A DNA stretch of 32,239 nt from Acanthaster planci (Eukaryota > Echinodermata > Asteroidea > Valvatida > Acanthasteridae). The position numbers and the translations under genes are program-made. Shown one piece after another: positions 1 to 13,200 of this stretch. The notes under the pieces are model-generated. The model was not told the DNA's origin, did not search any database, and worked only from the letters and a program-made list of their open reading frames with translations. The stretch spans positions 861,149 through 893,387 of the forward strand of contig NW_019091381.1 in assembly GCF_001949145.1 (NCBI RefSeq), read 5' to 3'. Position 1 is the first letter of the stretch; the number at the start of each line of letters is the position of its first letter.

Positions 1-1121
1 AATAAAGAATGATGTAATTCGTTACAGACTAGACCACTCTGAGTTACAAATGGGAAGCCCAGGTCTGATTTTTGAAAGGAAATTTTGTCTCAGGTTGAAT
101 TTCAAGCTCTTTTTAAATTTTAACAACATTGAAGACAGTGCTTGCTAGTCACTACTATGTAAAACTAATGGACAGGTAAAACCCTGCTTTATATTTCTAG
201 TTGTAAATTTGTAACAAATTAATTTAGTCATTCTTAGGGCAGATTTTGGCACAGACTACTGATCCGTCAATCTGATATGAAGCATTCTCAGACGAGACAT
301 GAGAGATTATCAAATTAATGAGGGTTATCACATGTGTAAGCCATAGAGTGCCGTAGTGAACTCTTGTCTGAGGCTGTGCCGGCACGCACAGGAAACGAGA
401 AACTGAACAAAAAGGAAACCGTCTGTAGCGACATTTCCTTGGCATTTTCCTTGGATTTTCCTGTGCCGGAAGGCGGTCATATTGTCAAGCAAGAAACATT
501 TCTGTGGCTTCTGGACATGTCTGACTTGGTTCTATTTAATACTTTTTGTGGGAAGAAAGCAAGTTTCATGGTTTTGGAGTGTTTAAATCTGTAAATCTAA
601 CTTGTGCAGCTTTCAGGAAATGTGCAAACTGAATTTTCTTGTCGTTTCCCCTGACCAATAACAAAAAAACCTGGTTGCAAGTCTTGGGACAACTAGACAG
701 GCCCAAAACTCTATCAAACTGACAAATTTGCCTTTAATAAAACATTCAATTGTGCTTTTAAAATTGATCTTCTTTCCAGAACCTTCTTACAGAAAAACTT
801 TACAATATCCAGCATTGCATCCTCAATAATGGATTTCCTTCTAAATTTTCAGCCTTACGATTGTGTTTTCAGATTACATCCATACCTAATGATTCAAGAA
901 GGAAATTCTTTTAATATCATGTACACATGTGCATTATATCTACATGCAGATTACAGACAAGCTAGGAGGATAAAACATGGTTCAGGATATTATTTATTCT
1001 GTCATGACGTTGATGGACCTTAAAAATATCTGTTTGGAAACACAATCTGATTGGAGACTGTGATAGTTCCATATCTTCCATCCGTCAATTCACAACACTC
1101 TATTTTTATTTCCCTTGCCAG
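1..1121. other. Intron or upstream sequence, no exon seen
   Basis: AT-rich non-coding sequence that ends in a pyrimidine-rich tract and the AG at 1120-1121. I looked for the earlier VWA exons, with the DVSGSM-like metal site expected of hemicentins, and saw none in any frame. The short open frames here have no domain signature. This is probably the 3' part of an intron inside the VWA-coding part of the gene. Confidence 0.7.
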
Positions 1122-1244
1122 GTTGTCTTTGTCATGACTGGTGACTGTGGCAACCATTCTCATCCTGGATTTAAGGCCTATGAACAAATTGCAGCCACCA
1201 GCTCTGGTCAAGTCTTCCTCCTTAACAAATCTGATGTCGATGAG
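1122..1244 (+). CDS. HMCN1: Hemicentin exon: C-terminal part of VWA domain
   Basis: The exon encodes 41 residues beginning [11 protein letters not shown] and containing [10 protein letters not shown]. This corresponds to the last beta-strand and helix of the hemicentin VWA domain, where vertebrate hemicentin has a very similar VVFVLTGDC...TSSGQVF segment. The acceptor is ...ttgccAG and the donor is GAG|gtatca. Both ends are phase 0. The VWA domain is expected to bind a divalent metal through residues coded further upstream, which are not in the window. Two N-glycosylation sequons (NHS, NKS) are present. Confidence 0.92.
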
Positions 1245-4200
1245 GTATCACAGATGTCATAGTTTTCTTACTCTTGTTTGTCTGTGCTTGCCATCTAAGG
1301 GAGAGAATTTTGATGTCTGACTTGACATAAATATTGAAATAATACACTTCTGTAGTCATGGTTGAATTCATACTCACTACTTGTGTGCAACAGTCATTTG
1401 GTTATGAAATTTAAGTAGAGTTTCTCAAATCATTCTCCGATTCACCAAAGACCATTGTATTGTGTGGAAGTGTCTCAGTCATTACTTTGTGTATACATGT
1501 GCTAGCCACTGCAATGGGGTGTTAGATATTGCGAATCCTTGATTGCCATGACAACTCAAAGAAAAAAAAACAAATACAAGGAAGGTCAGGGAAAGATTCA
1601 ATTAAGTTCATTACTAGTCTGAAAGGATCCTTTGTCATATTTCCTGATGTTGGTTTGGATATTGTGCAATGTTTATTGGCAGAATTACAAGGGGCTTTTC
1701 AAAGTAGCAATGACACAGTTGTACCATCAATGTCATGATAAAAATCCTAGGTAAGGTGCAATTTCCAACACCTTATTCCTCCTGGTAATTCATACAAACA
1801 ATTGATAGGAATTAGTATTTGATACTTCCTTCTACGGATGGAAATTGTTCCTCAAGACATTTGCAGGGGACCCTAAGTGTACGAGAATGCCTTTCTGATC
1901 ATCATTGAAGGAAGCCCAATCTAAATACATGTACATGTAACATATTTCTGAAACTTATTCTGTGTTTGATAAATTCCCAGGTACTGAAATTTGTAGAAAT
2001 ATCCCTTCAGTCAAGGAAAGTCAACCTGATTGGAACCAATCATGACTCCAAGGCCATCATCTCACATCGACTACCTATCGACTCCAGACTCAATCAGATT
2101 ACCCTGGCTATCAGTGGAACCAACCCATTCCTGGAATTACATGATCCCACAGGTATGGAGGGAGGGTAGTCACCCTGACAGGCACCCAGTTTATAGATTT
2201 ACAAATTGATTGTTGAAAACAGAAACTCTGGAAAGTGGTATATCACATTGTAAATTCAGTGAAATCATTGTGAATGCCTGAAAAATTTTTGGGTGAAAAA
2301 CTTGGTTTGATGACATAAATTAGATATTCATTTAAAAAAGGATTTTTTTTTTTTCAAAAAATACTCCAAATTTAATTAGTCTGATTTTGTTCTGTTTTAC
2401 AGGGAGACCAGTTTCAGTTGGTGACCCAGGCGTAGAAAAACAACTGGATTTAGATAATGTTTATATATTAAGCATTAAAAATCCCAAGCCTGGATTATGG
2501 TACTTACGTGCCGGTAGCAGCGATGTACACTCTGTGCGTGTGACAGGTCTTAGCCAGTTGGATTTCAGTTACGGATTCTCCCGGAAACCTACCATGAACA
2601 TTAACATGACATCACATCGGGCTCTCGTAGGTAAAGAAATCTGATTGATCTCATATTGAGGTTTTTATGAATGGAGATTTCTGAAGATGTTGTTGGTCTC
2701 AGGTTTGTAGAGAAACTAATTGCCTGTGATAGGATTCAGATTCAGACGGAAGAGGTCCTGAGTTTGTCAGGAACCACTGTATTCACCATACCAGGCTTAA
2801 GGTTGAGAAACTGATCGGCGTAAAAACTCTTTGGTGTTTGTTCGTTTTTAGCTTGAGACACCTCAAAAAACTTTACATCTTCAAACAAAAGCAAGTGCAG
2901 ACTAAGATCAACCATTTTTTTAAATGAAATGGATTTAAGCAGGGGAGAAGTTAAAAATAGGTTTTAACACCTTCATTTTATGTGTGTGTATTTGTATGTG
3001 CAAAAATGTGACTCATTTTTCCCGAGCAGGTAGCATGTTCATGCACATCTCTCACCAGTCTCTTCCTGTTTCCTCACTATGAAAAGATCCACCCTCCAAA
3101 ACCTGTGTGCCTTTAAGCAGGTCACTTTTGTTTGAATAGCATCTGTGGTGAATCTGATGGTTAGAACCCAGGTGTTATTTTATCGTCAGCGTTTCTTCCT
3201 TGACCCAGCTTTCACGACCCATCAATCTTGTTGCCATGTCAGATCAAATGGGAAGGTCTGACAGTGTTGATACATTCTCTGACCTTTCATGTTCACCCAT
3301 TTCTGTGAGTCAAGCTGATGTCCTTCTCACACTCTGAGAAAAGACAGTGGTTGGACTCCCTCAAAGAAACAAGTCTGATGACATCGAAATGTGTTGTAAT
3401 ACATGTTCTAGCCAAATCCACTCCAAATTTCTGTTCTTAATGTTCAATGGGAGTTTTCCTTAAGGATTTATGATTACCTACTGATTGATAGTTATGGCTT
3501 TTGATAGATACTTTTGATGTAGTTCATGTTACATTACCAATTGCTTAGATCATGGAGGTGAACTGGTCATCTAACCTGGTGAAGCACATAGCCACTTGCA
3601 CTCAAAAGCTGGAGGGTGTGTGTTCAAATCCCATCTTAGCCACCTGCACTCAAAAGCTGGAGGGTGTGTGTTCAAATCCCATCTTAGCCACCTGCACTCA
3701 AAAGCTGGAGGGTGTGTGTTCAAATCCCATCTTAGCCACCTGCACTCAAAAGCCGGAGGGTGTGTGTTCAAATCCCATCTTAGCCACCTGGGGAACGTTT
3801 TTCTTGTAAGCTGTCAGAAAGTGGTGTGCATACAGTCAGAAAAAGGAAAACCACCAAAATGACAACTTAAAAAGTGATACCAAAGTAGATGAACTTTACA
3901 ATTCGTAGTCTCTTTGGAAACATTCCGAATGTTCATAGCAACAAAGTATTGCTGCAGGGTGTTGAACGATAAAAAAGTAATGGTAAAATGTTATGGCATA
4001 CTTTGACAAGTACTTGAAATAATTTGACAATTGGCAGGTCTTGTCTACAATATCCTGATCGAGGGTAAAGAGCTTCACCCCGCTGGTATTTTCCGAAGAC
4101 TTGACTTCCTCGATCTCCAAGGCAATGTCATTGCTACATATCCCCTGACAGAGGTAGACCCAATGAGGGCGCTCTACATTGTCTCGGACATCGTTTCACC

Positions 4201-7200
4201 CGAAGGGTTCTATTATATCCGAGTCAGTGGTGTGGACAGTAACGGCTTTGAGTTTCAGCGAATCACCCCAACTGCACTTGAAAGTTTAAAACCAGGTCAG
4301 TGGTTATTGTAATGTCTCCTCATTAATAGAAGCTGCTCTGTCTTTGTAATGTGGGATCGAAGCCTTTATGTGCTGTTAGCCCTGATAGATGGGCTTAGTA
4401 ACTTACAGTCTCCAAAATGGAGCAAAAATGTTCAAACAGTGCAAAGGATCCTAACAGATAAACTAAGAGATGACAGTCAACAAAGTGTATGGTTAACACG
4501 ATATCTCATTTTGTGAAACAAACAGGATGACAAATACTTCTCATTTGTTATTTTAACTGGAACATCTCATTGGCCAAATTTCTTATTTGTCACTACCAAC
4601 ACAAATTTCACTCGACCGATAGACCTTTTTCACCCAAATGACTGGATTGCGCTAAATGCAAACAATGTCACCACGTGTAGACCGCCTTGGTCACGTTGAT
4701 CGCATATATTCCTACGGGCAGCTTCAACCACGTGCAAGCTCAAGAACTCTGCATGATTGACTAGTTTATCTTGAATAGGTAGATTACCATCACAACACAT
4801 TGCACTTGTTACCTTCATAGTACATCACGGTCCAGCACGATGTTGACATTACTGGAAAAAGGTCTATACCTAGCTGCTTCCTCAAAATTAAATCGGTAAC
4901 AGGTGTTTTTAAAATTATAGTGAGACATCACAGTAGATTGAGTTTGGCATCTATGATAGAGAGAATTCTTTCAGTAAAGAGCTCTTGATATCCTCTGGGT
5001 GTGATGGTATGCCCTACCCTGAAGCTGCTGTCTACTGGGAGAGAATGAATGCAGAAAGGATGGCTTTGTATTCCCTTGGTCTGAGATATCAGTAAATTAG
5101 CTGAAAAAGGCTAGCAATTGTATTGTCTGTCCATCCATCAAACCAACAGACACTTTCTCAGTTTTCCTCTGTCATTTCCTCAAGTCTGTCATCATCTTGA
5201 TTTTTCTGCATCATTGCTAACAGATCTGAATTTACTAAAGGATTCACAGCATTTGTTCTTTAACTGAAGAAGAGAGCAATAGAATGATGTGTATTTTGCA
5301 AGCTGTAATGATAAGCTCCATATGAAGCCATTTGTGTAGAATATAACCCAGCTATCAATCAGATATATTTTGCTTTTTCCTTTTTGTTCTTGTTTGTTGG
5401 TTTTGTTTGTGGTGGTGTTGTTTTGTACTTTTAAATTTGGTTCAAAATTCAGGATTTAAATAAGGAAAATGTGTAGGTATCTCAATTTGTGATCTTGCAT
5501 CCTGCAACTGTGTCTCTGTCATTATTTAAACAAGTTGTTTTTCTGTGCTAATTTCCAGACCCTCCTCGTGTGAGGATGTCACCATGGACACCAGGTTACT
5601 ATGGTTCCACATCAGTCATCACGTGTGCAGTTGAAAGTCTGATACCCTTTACTCTCCACTGGACCAGAGATGGACTGGTCATCAGTGAACCTGTCCAGTA
5701 CAGGTCAGCCAATCAGAAATGTTTCTGTCTTTGACAGCAGAATATTTATCCATTGGAGTTAGACAAATCTTTTTCATCTTTACTGGCAAGTTTGTATGAT
5801 ATGTGTGGGATTTTGAAGGAGACATACATTTGTGTTATAATATCTCAATTTCTTTCCTCACAGTGAAAGTGCCGATGCCACATATGAAATTCATAACTCT
5901 GTGACTGCCAATGAGGGATTTTATGGCTGTAATGCAACCAACACAGAAGGTTCCAGTAGAGCTGAAACTTACCTAGATATCACCGGTATGATTACACTAG
6001 GCAGAAAATTCCAGTAGACTGGAAAAAAGCAAGATATAATCTGTTTTAGCTTTTAACATTGGTCAAATTTTTATTGTGGTATCTATTGTTTTCATATAAT
6101 TAATAAATAGAACATCCATGTTTCATGTTTCCAACCAAAATATGCATCTGTACCAAATTTCTTCCACTTCAACACCATGAAGTCACCTGTTGATCATGGA
6201 TCTAACTGGACACTCGAGTCACACCCTACATACATCCACCAATTACTCCTCTTCAGAATCTAATTTCTCTGAGTATTTCTTGAACTCCCTGTTTCCTCCA
6301 ATGAAGTAGATAAGAATAAACAGTCAAGTTTTAGGTCCTTTAGCTTAACGCTTAAGAGGGACAAAGTGCCCCCCCTTTTCCCCTTGACTTGGAGGAAACA
6401 CCAGCGGAAGCTGGTCAGGAGTTTATCAGGAAGGCACTGGTTCCTAGTCATTAGGGAGTTGTCAAAGAGATGGCCTTGGGATAGATGTATCAGTTGTCAA
6501 AAGCAGCATTGTCATGCCAACAAATTCACAATTATCTTCTATATATATATATAAGAAATATATACAGAAATATATTAGAAATATATATTGGAAGTGCTGT
6601 TGAATGGATCACAAATGCATTCCTGTGACACATATCATTTTTAAAAAGGTATAGAGGTATAATTTATATGGAAATTGATAGATGTCATGAAATTTGCATG
6701 ACTTTTTGGTGAAAGGAAGGGCAGTGCCCCCCTCCCTTTTTGACTGGGGGATGGCCCCCTACTTTTTGCAGGTCCTATAATGGGGAGGAGAGCTGCATGG
6801 ATTGGCCTATTAGTGGCTGATGCACGATGGTCTCATAACTGGCCCCCCCCCCACTTTAAAAATTGTTCTGTCGCTGTTGGTGTGCAAGATATATCCCAGA
6901 GATTTGTAACAGCAACACGGTTTATTGGTTACTCTTGTTACCTGGGGTTGGATTTTTGCCTAACCATTTAGTCATTCAACAATCAAGTCATCACGAGTGG
7001 CCACACTCTGCTGGGACATTTCCCCATTCCAAATTTACCAAATGAGACTAAACTTCTAACAGAATCTGCAGAGGCCCAACTTGCGTCAATTAAGGCCAAT
7101 GCATATAGGGGACTAGAATGAGATGCTCTGTGTGCATCTACCCAGTTTGTTTGGCCTATCCAAAATCAACTGAATTTGAGTGTGATGTTACCATCCCTTG

Positions 7201-10200
7201 CAGAGGCTCCGCCCATCCTTGACACACCGGAGAACGTGACCGTCACACCAGGTGACAGTGCTGTCCTGTCCTGCCATGTCATCTTCAGTGCTGTAGAGTA
7301 CAACATGACATGGGATCGGCCAGGTTCCTTTGTCACGTTGGCCATCCATAATCGGGTCTCCCAGCTGCAGAACGGTTCTCTGCTGATTCAGAATATCAAC
7401 CTGGCTGATGCTGGTCGGTACCGATGCATCGCAGCCAATGAGGGTGGACCGTCCTACGAAAATGTCTACTTGTTTGTACAAGGTGTGCTTTAACAATCAA
7501 AGAACTGAAAACTTAGTGATGTATCAGAGTGAGGATCTATTTATGTGGATTGTAATGTTCCTATGTCTCATTTTGATAGATTCAGTGACTTGGTTCTCAT
7601 TATTAACCACTTGCTGCCAGGGAACCCCGTTTTGAGCACCGTGGGTTCATATGCAGAGCCAGGGTGTCCAAAATGGGACAAAGAGCTGGTCTGTGTAACA
7701 AAAGACCGTACTCGGAACAAAAGACCTGCTGCTGGGAATTGCAATCATTTTTCGGCTTGTACTTTTCTGAGGTAATCAATCACTGTTTTTAAACAGTATA
7801 CCACTGTTTTGTGCATAGCGTGCCCGCGGATGAGCACCGTGGACAAAAGTGCTCCAGGGCCCCATTGATGAGTGGCACAGCACTTGGAACAAAGGAAATT
7901 ATGCAACACCTCACAATTCTGGTCTCTCTTTACAGGGCCGCAGGCCTGGCTGAAATATTCAGGAGTCAATGAAGGTTACCTGTTTGCTTAGAGTAGCCAC
8001 CAAACAGGCATTCATGTGGGTGTAAACGTCCATTAAATGAAATGATGCATTTTTGAAGAATTTTGAAAACTGAAAATCTCCTGTATGTGTGCACTGCATT
8101 TTTAAAAGCACCCTGCAGCAAGTGGTTAAAAGTTATAAATGTAACAAAGGTAATTCAGGTGAGTGAATCATTGTCTGATTTTGATTTTAACTTTGATTCT
8201 GATTTTGATTCTGAATTCAGAAAAACCAGAAGTGAGGATCAGTGGTGGCAACCTAACCTTCACCAGAGGTCAGAATTTCTCCATGACCTGTACGGCCAGG
8301 GGCTTTCCAGTCCCTCACTTGACCTGGCTGAAAGATGGCCGAGAATTACCCACGATTCCCGGACTCATAATCGGTCCAGATGGGGAACTGACTTTCATTA
8401 ATGCCAGTCCAGAGGTGCATGGCCATTACACCTGCATTGCATCCAATAGTGCTGGCGTATCTGGAACATTATCGACAGTCCTTTACACTGGTAAATCAAA
8501 GTTGAAGAACATCAGTTGAATATTTTAAAGTGATTGCATTTTGTTATGTGAAAAAATTCTAAAACAAAGTTCTATTATCTAATTTTACTTTACTATATAC
8601 ATGTGTCTTGAGAAAATCTTGTGTGAAACTTACATTTTAAATTAAATTTGGATAACACTGGAAGCAGGATCCAGAAAAAAGAAGTTGTTTATAGTAGTTT
8701 CCCACAGCAGGCATGCTTGCGTATTTGATGCATCATTTAACAATATCATTTGTTGCTTTTACTGCCTTTAACTGCACTTTTTTGTATCTTGGTCACAGAG
8801 AAGCCCATCATCGACATGCCTACCCATCAGCAACTAGCCACGCCCGGTGCCCTTTCAACCTACCTTCACTGCCCCGCAACCGGTATCCCACCACCCAAGT
8901 TTACCTGGTTCAAGGATGAATTTGACCTAAGTGCTATGAGTTTCATCAGTGTCCATAGTAATGGAACGTTGGAGATTCTGTCCGTCCAGATTGTCGATAA
9001 AGGAGTCTATACTTGCGTGGCTACCAACACGGCTGGCAATGATACGGCCGCCATTACTCTCGACGTTGGAGGTATGTGTAGTCCAGTGCTCCCACAATCC
9101 ACTTGATTTCCTTCAAGTTTAAAGAAAGAGTTTGATACCTCAGAAATTTAAAATATACATTCATGATGCTTATGTGCCCATAGTTTCTGACTTAAATTTG
9201 TATCTGATCTAGTCCATACATATATTAGTTTCAGGACAAGTGCTTACACATTACATGTTCATTGAACAAAGACTAGTAGTTAAACCTATGGACAACAGTG
9301 GGAAATGCTGTGGAGTTTTTGAATAGAAATGATGACAAACAAAAGGGAAATAAAATGGTGCTTGTTGATGACCAACAAATTAACATCCTTCATTTTATTT
9401 CAATTTTCTACTTTGTAGCTCGTCCTACTATCTTGACCATACCGGCTGATATTGGTGTCCAGTATGGTCAGAATGTGACCATGACATGCTTGGCCCGAGG
9501 TACACCCCAACCAGTCATCAGTTGGAGGAGAGTTGGTGGTGTTCCCATCGACAGTAGCCCTCGTGTCACTATACAGAGCAATGGAAACTTAGTCATCAGA
9601 GGTGAGACTGAATAACAGTTGCAGAAAAACAGTCCTGGACCAAACAAATAAGACCTAAAGGTTAAAGAAGCTGGAAATTATGTATTTTAGTAAACCTTAT
9701 TTTTAAGGAATGTCTGACTTGTAGGACAAAATGTTTGACAAATTTTTGAACTTCTTGCTAAACTGGAATAAATTCTCTGGAGCTTAAACTTTCTAATCTC
9801 TTCCAACTTTTTTAATCAACTGTTGCTCGTTGCCATCCAATTTTGTGATTGTTAAAATTCCTATACAGTTCTAGAAATTTGTATTTGTTTACAAGTTGTA
9901 CATGTGTGAATGCAAGTCTTCATTTTTGATAACTTTGGCAGTTTGAGCTTAAGTTTTTGTGTCTTACGTATAAAAGAAACTTTCATAGTAAACTTTGTTT
10001 GTGTGATTGTGTTTTCTGATTAAGACATCAATGTTGAGGATGCTGGGACATATGTCTGTGAAGCAATCAATGAGCATGGACGAGATGAGGTGTCAGCCCA
10101 AATACGAATCACTGGCCTGGGTAAGTCCATTCAACCCTAATAACCCTTTCCAATTATTACTTGATTGGGCTCGGGAAGAAAAACCTGCAAACAGAATTAT

Positions 10201-13200
10201 GAAGCTGTTATACACATAGATGTTTTTAAATTGCAGGATACCAGCAAAATGGATTGTGGATTCATTGTTGTAGGCTAGTTCTCACTCATTTTTGCTTCAG
10301 GTGTAAAATTTCTATGCAGTGTTACCAGCTCTGAAGCAAGGCTCTGAGTCCAAATGGTTAATATAACTTGGATTAGGAAGTGATTTAAGGTGTTTATGGG
10401 TAATGTGAATTATTATCAGTATTGTTTAGTCTTGTTCTCAAGACGTTTGTGTTGCCTGACCACCCATGATGTCAAGTGCTCTCAGTTAACTTATCTCCTA
10501 GATATGTCAAATGTGTGGTAAAAGCAATAGTAAACTTGTCAATAAATTTCTGATCTTATCTTAAATTTTGACAGTTCAAACTTGTGTGTGAAAATCTTTG
10601 GTGTTGGAGCTTTGCAGTTTTGCCGTACTTTTGTTCCACTTTTATTTCTTTTTTTTTTTGCATTTCGAGTTTATGTAATATTTATGTTTCTTTCTTTGCA
10701 CCTCATTTCAGTTCGTCCGGACATTGCAGACAGCCCCGACGTTTCCGAAAAAATCGGCACAACGGTGACACTTCCCTGCACCCCTATTCTTGGTAACCCA
10801 CCCCCAACCATTCACTGGTACAGAGATGGTCTGCCCATCAGGCATGGAACCCACTATCGCGTCAGGGAAGATGGTAGTCTCAGGATACATCCATTGCGAC
10901 GAGATGATGCTGGAATGTATAGGTGTGTAGCAAGTAACGTTGCAGGGAATGATACGCTGTGGACTCATGTTACTGTCCAAGGTAAGAAAACTTTGGCAGA
11001 TTCTTTGCCGTCATGAAAATTTGTTCCCTGAAAAAAGTTGTATTTTGTGCTTCCAGTTACATATTTGTATGGTGATCATGACTGAAAGAAAATTTCAAGA
11101 AGTAGCCAAGCAATTAAATACAATAAAAAACTTCAGTTAATATTTGTAATAACTTACTGGATTTGTTCATCCCAAACAGTACCACCAACCATCAACAGCA
11201 CAGAAACCAGTTACACCGTTGTCTACCGTGACTCGGTTGAGCTGCTCTGCCCAGCGACTGGCTTTCCACGACCCACCGTCGCATGGTTCAAGAACGGTGT
11301 TCCAATCTCCTCTAATGAGCTGAACCAATATGTAACAGACCAGGGGTCCCTAGTCATTACATTTGCCAATGAAGATGACGCAGGAACCTATACTTGCATG
11401 GTGTCCAACAAGGCAGGCAGCACAGATCTGGAAATAACTCTCCACGTCCTTTGTAAGTACATTTTGATTTTAAAAGTCCATGTTGTTCTGATAAATGAGT
11501 CGTTACAACTCTTCTCCCTGAGCAGATAACAGCTCAATGTATACTTAAACCTTGCCAATTTAATCAATCTCTCTTATCCTTATGCTATTGTTTTACTCTT
11601 AATCATATTTAAGCTCCTCCATCAATCACTGAGCAACCCCTTTCCCCTAACCTCAACGTCACCGTTGGTAGCACCATCGCCATTAATTGTGAGGCTGAGG
11701 GTCTGCCTCCTCCCACAATCCACTGGCTTCGTGACGGGAACCAGCTACGCAGCAGTGGTGCTAACTATGTGATCGATTCGTCAGGATCGTTGACCCTGCA
11801 ACGCATATCAGTTAATGACCAGGGGCAGTATGTCTGTGTGGCATCCAATATTGCTGGCAACTCCACCAAGACAATTTACCTCAATGTTCAAGGTGGGACA
11901 CTGTCAATTGTATTTTTGTACTTTATGTTGATACCGACATGATAACCCTCATTTAATTTCAAAGACAGGATGACATAGTGTTAAACACTAATCAATCAGT
12001 AAGTCAATTTCTGCCTTTTGTCCTTCGATTCATTCTAGAAAGCATATCAAAGGATTACTTGAAAGTTCACTGATAATTGATAAACAAAGTATTGACATTC
12101 ATTTCTGGATTTTAGTACAAAGCCACAAGTTGCCATGTTAAACCTGTTTCCATTCTAACCAACAATTCCAACTCTTGATCTGTTCCTACTTCTTTCATCC
12201 CTAGTACCTCCCAGTATTCAAGAGAGCGGACCTATCGATCTGACTGTACTGGTTGGTAATTCCATTGATTTGTCCTGTGAAGCACTCGGCATACCTGCTC
12301 CTGAGGTTACTTGGCAGAAGGACGGTGTTCAGCTCAGACAGAATTCACAGCTGATCTTCCTGCCCTCTGGATCTTTACGGGTAAGACCAGAGCTATCCAA
12401 CTGTTTGCCTATTCAGCATTGGAATGTTCTGAAGTTGATTTGATACCAGTGCTCTCATGTCTTATCATCCCGAACTCCACACATTTGTCTCAAGTCTCAA
12501 ACAAATTAGGAATGGACAGAGTTATTGGAAGACCTAGTTAGGTATTTCATCCAAATTCAAAGGGAATGGGAACTTTGTAAATGTTTATTGTCACTTTGAT
12601 CATAGTTTGACTTCAGTCACTTCAGAATGGTTTGTGTACTGTGAAGACACAAGGTAGAGTGACGTTAAATCACTTTGTAACAAGTGATATTTATTGCTGT
12701 GATAAATGCCTTTCCTGTCAGAAAGCAACAAAATATAGATGTACATGACTGATTATGATAAGTTAACCTCACAGCAAGCTAATAACCAAATGTGCATTGT
12801 GTGGAGATTTGTCTCAACATCCATGATACCTCTGTTCTTGATTCTAGGTACAACAAGCTGATCAGATGAATACTGGTACGTACATGTGTGTAGCCAGCAA
12901 TGCAGCAGGTTCAACATCTAAAGTCATCACACTCACTGTGCACAGTAAGTCAAGACATGTCCAAATCAAAGTCTGCGGCTAATCACAGCATTGACAGTAT
13001 GAGAATGTTGAAGCCATAGTCGTAATGTCTCATTCAGCTACGGCTACTATTTTTCTTCAGTGAACTTAAATCATTACCCATATCGCATCTGCACTTCCTT
13101 CTCACCGTTGTTAATGAATGCAGGAATGTTAACGATAAAGTGGAAAACAGCTTGTTGCATTTTACATTTCTATGACTTGTGTTTTATTTTTTTCATTTCA

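Noticed and set aside
1-1121. Upstream VWA exons
   Set aside because: No frame shows the DxSxS metal-site motif or other hemicentin VWA sequence, and the small open frames lack homology I can recognise.
3591-3782. CRISPR-like array
   Set aside because: The units are directly adjacent with no unique spacers, and the DNA is animal.
3552-3862. Open frames on both strands with 16-residue repeats
   Set aside because: They exist only because the tandem unit is 48 bp (a multiple of 3) and lacks stops; they sit in an intron and have no start context or domain.
10708-10980. Minus-strand frames opposite Ig exons (here and at 7188-7496, 16458-16769, 20889-21266)
   Set aside because: They are antisense shadows of conserved Ig exons; the plus frame has the Cys-Trp-Cys pattern and splice sites.
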